Below, in pieces: positions 54,960-63,960 of a stretch of 64,000 nucleotides of DNA. The notes beneath the pieces are model-generated. The model searched no databases and was not told the DNA's origin. It worked only from the letters and a program-made list of their open reading frames with translations. Positions within the stretch are counted from its first letter, which is position 1. Every line of letters starts with the position of its first letter. The translations under genes were made by a program, and so were the position numbers. The DNA is from Halomonas daqiaonensis. GTDB lineage: Bacteria > Pseudomonadota > Gammaproteobacteria > Pseudomonadales > Halomonadaceae. The DNA lies in assembly GCF_900109725.1 (NCBI RefSeq), contig NZ_FOBC01000014.1, forward strand, positions 33,489-97,488. Direction: 5' to 3'.

Positions 54960-56327
54960 ATGAACATGACCTTCCTGCAGGAGATGTTCCAGTCGATCAC
55001 CCATCGCGACGCCCTGCTGCGCAGCCGCCAGGGCGACGGGACGCCGCCGGATCACCGCCGCCTGCTGGATGCCTGCCAGCGCCTCCTGGCGAGCGACGGC
55101 GAGGCCTCGAGCATTGCCCTGGCCAGCCGTGCCCTGGGCATGTATCAGCGCCTGGAGCCTGAAGAGCGTCTGCGCTTCTTCGAGCGGCTGGCCAGCGACT
55201 TCGCCGCCGAGCCGACGGAGATCGACGCAGCCTACGCGCGCTATGCCGAGCAGCGTGACAACGACAGCCTGGAGGTGCTGTTCGAGGCCTGCGAGCCGCG
55301 CCGACAGGAGTTGATCCGCCGTCTCAACCTGACCAGCGGTGGCACCGTCGAGCTGGTACAGATGCGCGTGGACCTGCTAGGCCTGCTGCGCGAGCATCCC
55401 GAGCTCTCGGCCATCGATGCCGACTTCGCCCACTTGTTCGGCTCCTGGTTCAACCGCGGCTTCCTGATGCTCAAGCGCATCGACTGGGACACCCCGGCCT
55501 CGATACTCGAGAAGATCATCCGCTACGAGGCGGTGCACGAGATCCGTGACTGGAACGACCTGCGCCGTCGCCTCGATGCCCGGGACCGGCGCTGCTTCGC
55601 CTTCTTCCACCCGGCGATCGGCAATGACCCGCTGATCTTCGTGGAGGTGGCCCTGCACAGGGGGCTGCCCGACCAGATCCAGCCCATCCTGTCTGGGGAG
55701 AGTGTCGGCAAGGATAGCGGCGTGGAGGAGCCCGAGGAGGCGGACACCGCGGCCTTCTTCGGTATCAGCAACTGCCAGGCCGGCCTTCGCGGCATCTCCT
55801 TCGGCAACTTCCTGATCAAGCAGGTCGTCCAGGAGCTCAAGCAGGAGCTGCCCCAGCTCAAGCACTTCGTCACCCTCTCGCCGGTGCCCGGCTTCAGCCA
55901 GTGGCTGGCCGAACAGCGTGAGGATGAAGCCCTGCCCGAAGCGGTGCGAGAGACCTTGGACGAGATGCAGGCGCCCGACTGGCACGAGGACCCCGAGCGG
56001 GCCAAGCGACTCAAGGCGGTGGTCAAGCCGCTAGCCGCCCGCTACCTGGTCGACGAGAAGAATGCCCGTGGACTGCCCCTCAACCCGGTGGCCCGCTTCC
56101 ACCTGGGCAACGGCGCCGAGCTGCATCGCATCAACTGGCTGGGCGACGTCTCGGCCAAAGGCCTCAAGCAGGGCGCCGGCCTGATGGTCAACTATCTCTA
56201 TGTGCTCGACGACATCGAGCGCAACCACGAAAATTACACCGCCAACGCCACCGTGGCCCGGTCGAGTGGAGTCAAGGACCTCGTCCGCAAGGCCAGGAAG
56301 CTGGCCAAGGGAGAAACCGCCAAATGA
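54960..56327 (+). CDS. matA: Malonyl-CoA decarboxylase (MatA-like)
   Basis: Enzyme of 455 residues that decarboxylates malonyl-CoA to acetyl-CoA. The C-terminal GNAT-like catalytic domain carries FGISNCQAGLRGISFGNFLIKQVVQEL, LKHFVTLSPVPGFSQWL (catalytic Ser) and NPVARFHLGNGAELHRINWLGD (catalytic His), as in known MCD. It starts 13 bases after DctM and overlaps matB by four bases, confirming one operon. With MatB it gives malonate to malonyl-CoA to acetyl-CoA. Confidence 0.94.
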   Translation: MNMTFLQEMFQSITHRDALLRSRQGDGTPPDHRRLLDACQRLLASDGEASSIALASRALGMYQRLEPEERLRFFERLASDFAAEPTEIDAAYARYAEQRDNDSLEVLFEACEPRRQELIRRLNLTSGGTVELVQMRVDLLGLLREHPELSAIDADFAHLFGSWFNRGFLMLKRIDWDTPASILEKIIRYEAVHEIRDWNDLRRRLDARDRRCFAFFHPAIGNDPLIFVEVALHRGLPDQIQPILSGESVGKDSGVEEPEEADTAAFFGISNCQAGLRGISFGNFLIKQVVQELKQELPQLKHFVTLSPVPGFSQWLAEQREDEALPEAVRETLDEMQAPDWHEDPERAKRLKAVVKPLAARYLVDEKNARGLPLNPVARFHLGNGAELHRINWLGDVSAKGLKQGAGLMVNYLYVLDDIERNHENYTANATVARSSGVKDLVRKARKLAKGETAK

Positions 56328-57841
56328 ACCAGAACCTCTTCGCCACTTTCGCTCGGCGTATGCGCGAGCGCGGCGACGCCGACTTCATCACCACCCGCCA
56401 GGGCCGCGGCTATCGTTACGCCGAGGCCTTGGCCACCACCGCGCGACTGGCCGGCGCCCTGATCGAGCTTGGCGTGACGCCGGGCGACCGGGTGGCGGTG
56501 CAGGTCGAGAAGAGCCCCGAGGCGATCCTGCTCTACCTGGCCACCCTGCGCGTGGGCGGGGTCTACCTGCCGCTCAACACCGGCTACACCGGGGAGGAGA
56601 TCCACTACTTCCTCGCCGATGCCGAGCCGGCGCTGTTCGTCTGCCGGCCCGGGGATGCCGAGAACGCACGCAGTATCGCCGCCGACACCGGCTGCCCGAA
56701 GGTCGCCACCCTAGGCACGGCGGCCGATGGCAGCCTGATGGAAGCGGCCGACAAGGCCACGCCCCGCGAGGACATCGTCCAACGCGACGACAACGACCTG
56801 GCGGCGATCCTCTACACCTCGGGCACCACCGGGCGCTCCAAGGGCGCCATGCTCACCCACCGCAACCTCGGTTCCAACGCTGCCACCCTGGCCGAGATCT
56901 GGCGCTTCAGCGAGGAGGATCGGCTGATCCACGCCCTGCCGATCTTCCACACCCACGGCCTCTTCGTGGCCTGCAACGTCACCCTGATGGCCGGCGCCAG
57001 CATGCTGTTCCTGCCGAAGTTCGACGCCGATGTGATCTTCGATGAGATGCCGCGCGGTACGGTGCTGATGGGCGTGCCGACCTTCTACACCCGGCTGGTG
57101 GCCGACGAGCGCCTGACCCCGGAAGTCACCGCCAACATGCGTCTGTTCGTCTCGGGCTCGGCGCCGCTGACCGCCGAGACCCACAGGGCGTTCGAGCAGA
57201 AGACCGGCCATGCCATCCTCGAGCGCTACGGCATGACCGAGACCAACATGAACCTCTCCAACCCCTACGACGGCGAGCGCCGCGCCGGTACCGTGGGCAT
57301 GCCGCTGCCCGGCGTGGAGTATCGCATCACCGACCGCGAGACCCATGAGTCGGTGCCGAAGGGCGAGATCGGCATGCTGGAGATCCGCGGGCCCAACGTC
57401 TTCGTCGGCTACTGGCGGATGCCCGAGAAGACCCGTGAGGAGCTCCTCGAGGACGGCTTCTTCGTCACCGGCGATCTGGCGGTGGTCGATGAACGCGGCT
57501 ACGTGCACATCGTCGGCCGCGACAAGGACCTGGTGATCTCCGGTGGCTACAACGTCTATCCGAAGGAGGTCGAGCAGGTGATCGACGAGCTGGAGGGCGT
57601 CCACGAGTCCGCGGTAATCGGCCTGCCCCACGCCGACCTGGGCGAGGGCGTGACCGCGGTCGTGGTGCCCGAGCCCGGGGCAAACCTGGACGAGGCGCGG
57701 GTGCTCGACCACCTGCAGGGCCAGCTGGCCAAGTACAAGCAGCCCAAGCGGGTCTTCTTCACCGATAGCCTGCCACGCAACACCATGGGCAAGGTGCAGA
57801 AGAACCAGCTGCGCGAGCTGTACCAGGATACCTATCGCTGA
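56324..57841 (+). CDS. matB: Malonyl-CoA synthetase (MatB)
   Basis: Acyl-CoA synthetase of 505 residues. ATP-binding loop YTSGTTGRSKGAMLTH at about residue 165, LERYGMTETNMNLSNPYDGERRAGTVGMPLPGV and the A8/A10 ends (VVDERGYVHIVGRDKDLVISGGYNVYPKEVE and NTMGKVQKNQLRE). The text matches MatB rather than generic fatty acyl-CoA ligases. It activates malonate to malonyl-CoA. Stop of matA overlaps its ATG. Confidence 0.93.
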   Translation: MNQNLFATFARRMRERGDADFITTRQGRGYRYAEALATTARLAGALIELGVTPGDRVAVQVEKSPEAILLYLATLRVGGVYLPLNTGYTGEEIHYFLADAEPALFVCRPGDAENARSIAADTGCPKVATLGTAADGSLMEAADKATPREDIVQRDDNDLAAILYTSGTTGRSKGAMLTHRNLGSNAATLAEIWRFSEEDRLIHALPIFHTHGLFVACNVTLMAGASMLFLPKFDADVIFDEMPRGTVLMGVPTFYTRLVADERLTPEVTANMRLFVSGSAPLTAETHRAFEQKTGHAILERYGMTETNMNLSNPYDGERRAGTVGMPLPGVEYRITDRETHESVPKGEIGMLEIRGPNVFVGYWRMPEKTREELLEDGFFVTGDLAVVDERGYVHIVGRDKDLVISGGYNVYPKEVEQVIDELEGVHESAVIGLPHADLGEGVTAVVVPEPGANLDEARVLDHLQGQLAKYKQPKRVFFTDSLPRNTMGKVQKNQLRELYQDTYR

Positions 57842-57853
57842 GGGGCATCCGTC

Positions 57854-58588
57854 ATGCCGCAACGGCCTGCCGGCCTGGCCGACGTCCAGGCCCTGACCTT
57901 CGATGTCTTCGGTACCGTGGTGGACTGGCGCAGCAGCGTCATCAGCGAGGGCGAGGCGATGGGCGAGCGCCTGGGCCTGACGGTGGACTGGGCGGCCTTC
58001 GCCGATGCCTGGCGCGGCGACTATGCACCCGCCATGGACCGGGTCCGCCACGGCGAGCTGCCCTGGACGCGCCTGGATGACCTGCACCGCATGACCCTCG
58101 ACCGCCTGCTCGAGGCATTCGGCATCGCCAACGCCCTCGACGAGGCAGAGCGGCAGACCTTCAACCGTGTCTGGCACCGCCTGGATCCCTGGCCGGACAG
58201 CGTGACCGGCCTAGCCCGGCTGCGCGAGCGCTACGTGCTGGCCACTCTCTCCAACGGCAACATCTCGCTGCTGGTGAACATGGCGAAGCGGGCCGGCCTG
58301 CCCTGGGACTGCGTGCTCTCGGCGGAGCTCGCCGGCCACTACAAGCGCGACCCCGAGGTCTACCGCATGGCCGCCCGCCTGCTCGACCAGCCTCCCGAGC
58401 GGATCATGCTGGTCGCCGCCCACCAGGACGATCTCCAGGCCGCCCACCGCGAGGGCTTCCGCACCGCCTTCGTCAGACGCCCCCTGGAGCATGGCCCCGA
58501 CGCCACGCCCGACCTGTCCGTCGATCCCCGCTTCGATCTGGTGGCCGACGACTTCCATGAGTTGGCCGACCGGCTCAATCTCTCCTAG
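57854..58588 (+). CDS. HAD-superfamily hydrolase (haloacid dehalogenase type II-like)
   Basis: Protein of 244 residues. Motif I LTFDVFGTVVDWRSSV places the nucleophilic Asp near residue 16, motif II is LATLSNGN, and motif III/IV contain HYKRDPEVY and MLVAAHQDDLQAA. The DFGTVVDWR form is typical of L-2-haloacid dehalogenases. It follows matB by 12 bases in the same direction, so it may be cotranscribed and act on a halogenated or phosphorylated small acid. Substrate is unknown. Confidence 0.82.
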   Translation: MPQRPAGLADVQALTFDVFGTVVDWRSSVISEGEAMGERLGLTVDWAAFADAWRGDYAPAMDRVRHGELPWTRLDDLHRMTLDRLLEAFGIANALDEAERQTFNRVWHRLDPWPDSVTGLARLRERYVLATLSNGNISLLVNMAKRAGLPWDCVLSAELAGHYKRDPEVYRMAARLLDQPPERIMLVAAHQDDLQAAHREGFRTAFVRRPLEHGPDATPDLSVDPRFDLVADDFHELADRLNLS

Positions 58589-58597
58589 GAGCGGCCT

Positions 58598-59248
58598 TCA
58601 GCCACCGCGCGCCTGGCGGCTCATAGCGCTGCCCGAGGCTGGGCGCACCACCTCGAAGAGATCGGTGGTGCGGGCATAGTCATTGCCGGCCATGCGCCCA
58701 ATGGGCCTGAGCCCCTCGATGCTCACGTGGCGGCCGTCCCAGAGGGCGTCGTCAATATGGATCGATACCACCTCGGCCAGCACCAGGTTGCCGGCCAGGG
58801 GCTGGTCGCCGAAGCGGACGATCTCGCGAAGCCGGCAGCCGAAGGCCACCGGCGCCGAGGCCACCCGCGGCACCGAGACACCCGGCATGGCGACCTTCTC
58901 CAGGCCCGCATGGGCAAATTCGTCCTCGCCGCGCGCCAGCCCCGCGCTGGTGGCGTTCATCTCCTCGACCAGTCCCTCGCCGCTGATGTGCACCACGCAC
59001 TCCGCCACCTCGTCGAGGTTACGGATAGTATCCTTGGGGTTGGCGTCGCCATCGAGCAGCGGCGAGAAGCCAAGCACTGGCGGGTTGACGCTCACCACGT
59101 TGAAGAATGAGAAAGGCGCCAGGTTGGTATTGCCCGCTGCGTCACGGGTCGAGACCCAGGCGATGGGCCGGGGGCAGATGCTTCCCGAGAGCAGGCGATA
59201 GATCTTGCCCGGGCTGAGCCCGGGCTCCTCCAGCAGGTAGTCGCTCAT
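58598..59248 (-). CDS. Flavin reductase-like FMN-binding domain protein
   Basis: Protein of 216 residues with the flavoredoxin/flavin-reductase fold: SICPRPIAWVSTRDAAGNTNLAPFSFFNVVSVNPPVLGFSP binds FMN. No partner oxygenase is adjacent. It is convergent to the HAD gene with a ten-base gap. It may act as an NAD(P)H:flavin reductase or an FMN-dependent ester/ferric reductase. Confidence 0.83.
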   Translation of the reverse strand: MSDYLLEEPGLSPGKIYRLLSGSICPRPIAWVSTRDAAGNTNLAPFSFFNVVSVNPPVLGFSPLLDGDANPKDTIRNLDEVAECVVHISGEGLVEEMNATSAGLARGEDEFAHAGLEKVAMPGVSVPRVASAPVAFGCRLREIVRFGDQPLAGNLVLAEVVSIHIDDALWDGRHVSIEGLRPIGRMAGNDYARTTDLFEVVRPASGSAMSRQARGG

Positions 59249-59329
59249 GATGTGGACTCGCTTAATGGATCGAGTCCGAAAGTGTCCCCCCGGGGGGCGC
59301 GCTTGTCCAAGGGGGGAGAAGCGACGTGA

Positions 59330-59785
59330 CTATTCTTCGAAGCTGGTGCAGACGGGCGCCTGCACGGACGGGTCGTGGGCCACCTCGAGGCTGACCGGCT
59401 CGGTGATGTCCGTGAGAGCAACCCGCCACTGGTGATCCACGTTCACCGGGTCGCAGCTACCCTCGCTGCCGCCGCCGAAATTGGAGTCGATCCAGTAGTG
59501 AACGTCGTAGAGCTTGCCCTCCTCCAGCACGCCGGGGAAGGTGAAGGAGAAAGCCGGCGGCTCGTTCGACCCCACCTGGCCCTCTTCGGTGGCCACGACC
59601 TCCCCGGCCACCACGTCGAACACCGCCACCTGGATGGCCTGGCCGCCGTGCGGCCCGAAGAAGGTGCCATCGCCGGCGAAGGTGAGGTCATGGCCTTCAT
59701 TGGCCAGGGCGGGGGCAGCCGCAAGCAGCAAGGTGACGGCGATGGAGCACGAGGAGCCCTTGGCGGTAGAGATAAAGCGTGTCAT
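59330..59785 (-). CDS. Small periplasmic protein, family not recognised
   Basis: Protein of 151 residues with a signal peptide ending ALA (about residue 28). The mature part (NEGHDLTFAGDGTFFGPHGGQAIQVAVFDVVAGEVVATEEG) looks like a beta-sandwich with an internal His-Gly cluster, and ends CDPVNVDHQWRVALTDI...PVCTSF, giving two Cys that could form a disulfide. The GHD...HGGQ and VDHQW His residues could bind a metal; this is speculation. It has GGAGGC before the ATG. Confidence 0.65.
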   Translation of the reverse strand: MTRFISTAKGSSCSIAVTLLLAAAPALANEGHDLTFAGDGTFFGPHGGQAIQVAVFDVVAGEVVATEEGQVGSNEPPAFSFTFPGVLEEGKLYDVHYWIDSNFGGGSEGSCDPVNVDHQWRVALTDITEPVSLEVAHDPSVQAPVCTSFEE

Positions 59786-59882
59786 GAGATGCCTCCTTTC
59801 GGGTCTTCCGGATATGGGCAGGGCCTGGTTGGCCTGCTTTCAAGCGTAGTTCACATGGCCAGAACCGTGGCGGGCAGCGCTC

Positions 59883-61223
59883 TCAATCGCTCGTGGCATG
59901 GACTCGTTGTTCCGAGCCAGCGTCATTCCATGCCTGGAAGGTGCAATAGTCCTGGTGTACGCAGTCGGCGTAGCCTAGCGCCAGGGTGGTCACCATCTCC
60001 ACGCAAAGGTCGAGTCGCTCCTCGACACAGGTACCGACCGCGCGGGCGAAGCGACCGGGGTCTTCGGGGCTCAGGGCATGGGCACCGCGCAGGTGTTCCC
60101 GGGCCAGGATGCGTCCCCACTGCTTGACCAGCTTGCGATAGGGCTTGGCGCCATCGAGCTTGTGGGTCGGGAAGTCTTCCTTGTAGGGCGAGCGCTCGCG
60201 CACCGAAAACACCATGTCCCCGAGGTGCAGCCAGCCCAGGTAGCGGTCGGGGTGCTCGGCGATGGCCGTGAAGGCGGCCGCATGTCGCATCCCCTCGTGG
60301 GGAAAGGCGCGACGCCAGGCACGCTTCTCGGCGCCGTCCATCAGCCGCCAGCCCTCCGGCGGGGCCTGCTGCTTGACGTCGAGGATGACGTCATCGTGCT
60401 CGTGTTCCTGCCCGCCCTCGATCAGCACATAGTAGCGCTCCAGGCCCAGCGAGCCGGTGCCGGCATCGAGCCGCCGGGCCATGTCCTTGACACGGAAATG
60501 ATCGGCCTCCGCCTCGGCCGGTGCGACGCTCAGGGTCTGGCGGTACTCCTCCTCGACGGCCTTGCGCAGCTGGCTGGCCAGGTGCGCCGGCAGGGCCGCC
60601 AACTTGTCGGGGCGCTCGGCGAAGCGACGGCCGTCATCCGTCACTTGGGTCCACTTGTCCAGCATCTTCCTCCGGCTCTTCTTCTTGGCCACCTTCTTCA
60701 TGAAGGGCTCGAGCGGCCCCTTGGCGGTCGCCAGGGTCACCGCACCGGGCACCTCGCCCTCCACGTGGTGGGCCAACTCATCATGGTAGCTGGTGACCAG
60801 CGCCTTGAGCGCCTTGCGAATCCCCTTGCCCGAGAGCTCCGTATTCTCCCGGGCATCCAGGACCAGGCTGATGGCCAGGCGCCACAGGTCATACTGGTAG
60901 TCGCTGATGATGGCGTCGTCGAAATCGTCCATGCCATAGCGCACGGCATCATCGTGATGGCCGTAAGCGCCGAAGTTGTAAGCGTGAGCATCGCCCTGCA
61001 ACCAGGTCTGGGTCTCCGGCAAACCGCCGAACAGCGCGAAGCGCCAGTCGTGCCAGACGTCCCGCCAGTAGAGATGGTTGGTGCCGCGAAAGAAGCGATA
61101 GGGCGACTCGGCGAGCTTGGCGTACTTTGCCGCCCGGTCCTGGTCGGAGAGCGGGACATTGGCCGCAGCGATCTCGTCGAGTACCTGGCGGGCACGATTG
61201 TGGCGGGTCAGCGGTTGGGACAT
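59883..61223 (-). CDS. DUF2252-family protein
   Basis: Protein of 446 residues matching DUF2252, a kinase-fold-like family of unknown activity. Landmarks: SPYRFFRGTNHLYWRDV, TWLQGDAHAYNFGAYGHHDDAVRYGMDDFDDAIISDYQYDLWRLAISLVLDAR (a HxDxxxN-like block followed by DFDD), and the later LGLERYYVLIEGG. The D-rich motif recalls aminoglycoside phosphotransferase catalytic loops. It is monocistronic. Confidence 0.8.
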   Translation of the reverse strand: MSQPLTRHNRARQVLDEIAAANVPLSDQDRAAKYAKLAESPYRFFRGTNHLYWRDVWHDWRFALFGGLPETQTWLQGDAHAYNFGAYGHHDDAVRYGMDDFDDAIISDYQYDLWRLAISLVLDARENTELSGKGIRKALKALVTSYHDELAHHVEGEVPGAVTLATAKGPLEPFMKKVAKKKSRRKMLDKWTQVTDDGRRFAERPDKLAALPAHLASQLRKAVEEEYRQTLSVAPAEAEADHFRVKDMARRLDAGTGSLGLERYYVLIEGGQEHEHDDVILDVKQQAPPEGWRLMDGAEKRAWRRAFPHEGMRHAAAFTAIAEHPDRYLGWLHLGDMVFSVRERSPYKEDFPTHKLDGAKPYRKLVKQWGRILAREHLRGAHALSPEDPGRFARAVGTCVEERLDLCVEMVTTLALGYADCVHQDYCTFQAWNDAGSEQRVHATSD

Positions 61224-61486
61224 GCCGAAATTCCATCCGTTAGCGGGAGCAAGGGCCAGTCAAGCAGGCCCCCAGAAAAGTGGCAAGGACGCAAGGCAGC
61301 CCGGGGAGCCAACGATCCACCTCGGTCCTTTTACGGTAATTGGAAGCAATTCCCTCCCCGTATCGAGACAGGTTGGACATTTTTTTCACCAGGACATTAA
61401 GAAATTGTCTCACGGGGCGAGTCTTCTTTCTCCCATCCGAGAACCCGCCCTGTCGGTCAGTATCGCCAGGTGCAGCGTTACCAGCA

Positions 61487-61729
61487 TCACCTCTTGGCGC
61501 ACGACACTTTAGCCAGCTCCCCCTTATCCAGCGTTTCCAGTACCGAGAAGTGATGTGTCTTCTTCACACTGATCACGTCCACCTCTCCCAGATGCGTCTT
61601 ACATCGCCGAGCAAGTTCCCGGGCCTGCCAATAACCACCGTGAAGGAACACCATCAGCGACACGCCCGGACGCCGGGCCGGCGGCTGAGGACGGTCCGGG
61701 CCTGCGCCCCTCAAGGTCCGATTCCGGCT
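61487..61729 (-). pseudogene. Remnant of an alpha/beta-hydrolase (arylformamidase-like) gene
   Basis: On the minus strand the frame contains GVSLMVFLHGGYWQ, the oxyanion-hole HGGYW motif near the N terminus of arylformamidase-like hydrolases. It is followed after only one codon by text resembling the C terminus (ELARRC..., VDVISVKKTHHFSVLETLD) with the catalytic His. The nucleophile and acid regions between are missing, so this appears to be a gene with a large in-frame internal deletion. It fills most of the 566-base gap before ada-alkA; the remaining 61224-61486 shows only an AT-rich patch near 61378-61410. Confidence 0.5.
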
Positions 61730-61789
61730 AGTCGTCGCTGCCCCAGGCGATACACTGGAAGCCCGGAACTCATCTTGAGGAGCACCGCC

Positions 61790-63187
61790 ATGGTGGACAC
61801 CGCCCAGTGCCGCCAGGCCCGCCTGGCCCGGGATGCCCGCTTCGACGGCCGCTTCTTCGTCGGTGTGACCACCACCGGCATCTATTGCCGGCCGGTGTGC
61901 CCGGCGACGCCTCCCCATGAGCGCAACGTGCGCTACTTCGACAGTGCCTTGGCCGCGGCGGAGGCCGGCTTTCGCCCCTGCCTGCGCTGCCGGCCGGACA
62001 GCGCCCCGGACTCGCCGGCCTGGCGCGGTACCCACACGACACTGGAGCGTGCCCTGCGGCTGATCGACGATGGCGCTCTGCAGGAGGCGACGTTGACGGC
62101 GCTCTGCGACCGGCTGGGCATCGGCGAGCGCTACCTGCGCCGGCTCTTCCAGCAACGCATCGGCGTCTCGCCCAAGGCCTACGCCCAACACCGCCAGTGC
62201 CTGTTCGCTAAGCTGCTGCTGCACCAGACGACGCTGCCGGTCACCGACATCGCCTACGCCAGCGGCTTTCGTAGCCTGCGCCGCTTCAACGACGCGTTTC
62301 GCACTCGCATCGGCCTGGCGCCCCGGGACCTGCGCCGTCGGGCCGGGGTTGCCGGCGAGGGCCTGACGCTGCAGCTGGCCTATCGCCCACCCTATGCCTG
62401 GGGACCGCTACGCGACTTTCATGCCAGCCGCGCCATCGAGGGTCTGGAATGGGTCGGCGAGCGGCACTACGGCCGCTGCATCCGCTGGCAGGCGGCGACG
62501 GGTCGCTTCACTGCCGAGCACGACTCGGATCGTCAAGCCTTTCGGGTCCGCCTCGAGCTCGATGACCTGCGCGCGCTGGCCCCGGTGGTGCGACGCATCC
62601 GCCGCCTGCTCGACCTGGACGCCGACACCGCCACCATCGAGGCTCATCTGGGCCGCGCCCTGCCCGGCCTCGCATTGATCGAGGGACTGCGCCTGCCCGG
62701 CGTCTGGTCGCCGTTCGAGGCCGGCGTGCGGGCCATCCTCGGCCAGCAGGTCGCGATCGGCGCCGCCCGCCGGCTGGTCAGCCGCCTGGTGGCGGAACTC
62801 GGCGAGCCGGCCGGCGACGGATACCGCTGCTTCCCCACGTCCGCCGCCATCGCCAGTAGCGACCTGATCTTCCTCGCCATGCCCGGGTCGCGCCGCGAGA
62901 CCCTGCGCCGCTTCGCGGCCTGGTACGCTGGCGGGGAAGCGAGCGACGACCCGGCCGCCTGGACAGTACTCAAGGGCATCGGCCCCTGGACAGCTGACTA
63001 TGCGGCCCTGCGCGGCACCGGCCACCCCGATATCTGGCTGGCCGGCGATGCCGGCCTACGCCGGGCGCTGCCCCGGCTCGACGGCGCCGATCCAGCGCGT
63101 GCCTCCCCTTGGCGCAGCTACCTGACCCTGCAACTCTGGTCTCAAGAACGCCCATCGCAAGAACCAAGGAGCCAAGCCGATGAGTGA
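61790..63187 (+). CDS. Ada-AlkA fusion: methyl-sensing regulator and 3-methyladenine DNA glycosylase II
   Basis: Fusion of 465 residues. The N-terminal Ada zinc domain has CRPVCPA and FRPCLRCRPD (Cys ligands), then an AraC-type HTH (ALCDRLGIGERYLRRLFQQRIGVSPKAYAQHRQ). The C-terminal half is AlkA: VWSPFEAGVRAILGQQV, the HhH GIGPWTADYAALRGTG and the catalytic Asp in IWLAGDAGL. It would detect methyl-phosphotriesters and remove alkylated bases. The ATG at 61790 replaces longer upstream frames. Its end overlaps ogt by eight bases. Confidence 0.93.
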   Translation: MVDTAQCRQARLARDARFDGRFFVGVTTTGIYCRPVCPATPPHERNVRYFDSALAAAEAGFRPCLRCRPDSAPDSPAWRGTHTTLERALRLIDDGALQEATLTALCDRLGIGERYLRRLFQQRIGVSPKAYAQHRQCLFAKLLLHQTTLPVTDIAYASGFRSLRRFNDAFRTRIGLAPRDLRRRAGVAGEGLTLQLAYRPPYAWGPLRDFHASRAIEGLEWVGERHYGRCIRWQAATGRFTAEHDSDRQAFRVRLELDDLRALAPVVRRIRRLLDLDADTATIEAHLGRALPGLALIEGLRLPGVWSPFEAGVRAILGQQVAIGAARRLVSRLVAELGEPAGDGYRCFPTSAAIASSDLIFLAMPGSRRETLRRFAAWYAGGEASDDPAAWTVLKGIGPWTADYAALRGTGHPDIWLAGDAGLRRALPRLDGADPARASPWRSYLTLQLWSQERPSQEPRSQADE

Positions 63188-63671
63188 TGACGCCCTGGAC
63201 TATTATCAGCCACCGGAGACCGAGGCCCTGGGCCTGATCCGCCTGCGGGTCGCGACTACCGGCCTCACCGAGATCGCCTTTGTCATGGAGGCCGACGAGA
63301 CGGCCCGCCCCAATGCGCTCACCGAGCGTGCCCGCAACCAGCTGGCCGAGTACTTCGCCGGCACGCGCCAGGCCTTCGACCTGCCGCTGGCGCCAGAGGG
63401 CACCGATTTCCAGCAGCGCGTCTGGCAGGCGCTGGCCACCATCCCGTTCGGCGAGACACGTTGCTACGCCGAGATCGCCGAGCAACTGCGTTGCAAGGGC
63501 GGCCAGCGCGCCGTGGGAGCCGCCAACGGCAAGAACCCGCTGGCCATCGTGGTGCCCTGCCATCGGGTGATCGGCAGCGACGGTCGGCTCACCGGTTATT
63601 CAGGCGGGATCGGCCGCAAACAGTGGCTGCTGGCCCATGAGGCCGGCGAGGTGCCCTTTGCACTGGAATAG
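63180..63671 (+). CDS. ogt: Methylated-DNA-protein-cysteine S-methyltransferase
   Basis: Protein of 163 residues with the suicide Cys in IVVPCHRVIGSDGRLTGYSGG and the HTH-like GTDFQQRVWQALATIPFGETRCYAEIA preceding it. It removes O6-methyl groups from guanine. The ATG lies within the end of the Ada-AlkA gene, indicating translational coupling; together they make a compact alkylation-repair operon. The N-terminal domain is short (about 70 residues). Confidence 0.94.
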   Translation: MSDDALDYYQPPETEALGLIRLRVATTGLTEIAFVMEADETARPNALTERARNQLAEYFAGTRQAFDLPLAPEGTDFQQRVWQALATIPFGETRCYAEIAEQLRCKGGQRAVGAANGKNPLAIVVPCHRVIGSDGRLTGYSGGIGRKQWLLAHEAGEVPFALE

Positions 63672-63690
63672 CTCTGGGCTAACGACTGGG

Positions 63691-63960
63691 CTACCGACAC
63701 AGCGGCGTCTCCATCACCGAAATCTGTTCGAAGGGGGCCGGCAAGGGACTGCGACTCGACAGCGGCAGGCTGATGGTGCCCAGCGCCGCCCGGGCACCGC
63801 CGTACTGGTCCTTGCAGGGACCGAAGGGAGTCGCCGCGAGGGTAATGGCGCTGTCGTCGCGGGACAGGGTCAGCGAATAGATCCGTTCGGCTGCATAGAA
63901 GGGTGCCCCCAGGGCTATCGCAGTTAGATAAGTAGTCGTCCATAGACACGCTGCCCGCAT
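63691..63960 (-). CDS. Small predicted secreted protein
   Basis: A frame of about 89 residues with a likely signal peptide (MRAACLWTTTYLTAIALGAPFYAAERIY) and a short polar mature part containing two Cys (FGPCKDQ and the C-terminal ETPLCR) that could form a disulfide. It is convergent to ogt. No family is recognised and no strong ribosome site is visible; a GTG start at 63969 is an alternative. The region beyond 63970 is too short to interpret. Confidence 0.45.
   Translation of the reverse strand: MRAACLWTTTYLTAIALGAPFYAAERIYSLTLSRDDSAITLAATPFGPCKDQYGGARAALGTISLPLSSRSPLPAPFEQISVMETPLCR

Noticed and set aside
56711..58177. 488-codon frame opposite matB and the HAD gene
   Set aside because: Antisense shadow spanning two well-identified genes.
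61487..62224. 245-codon minus-strand frame as an intact gene
   Set aside because: Its first two thirds are antisense to ada-alkA; only the last 80 or so codons look like real, decayed hydrolase sequence.
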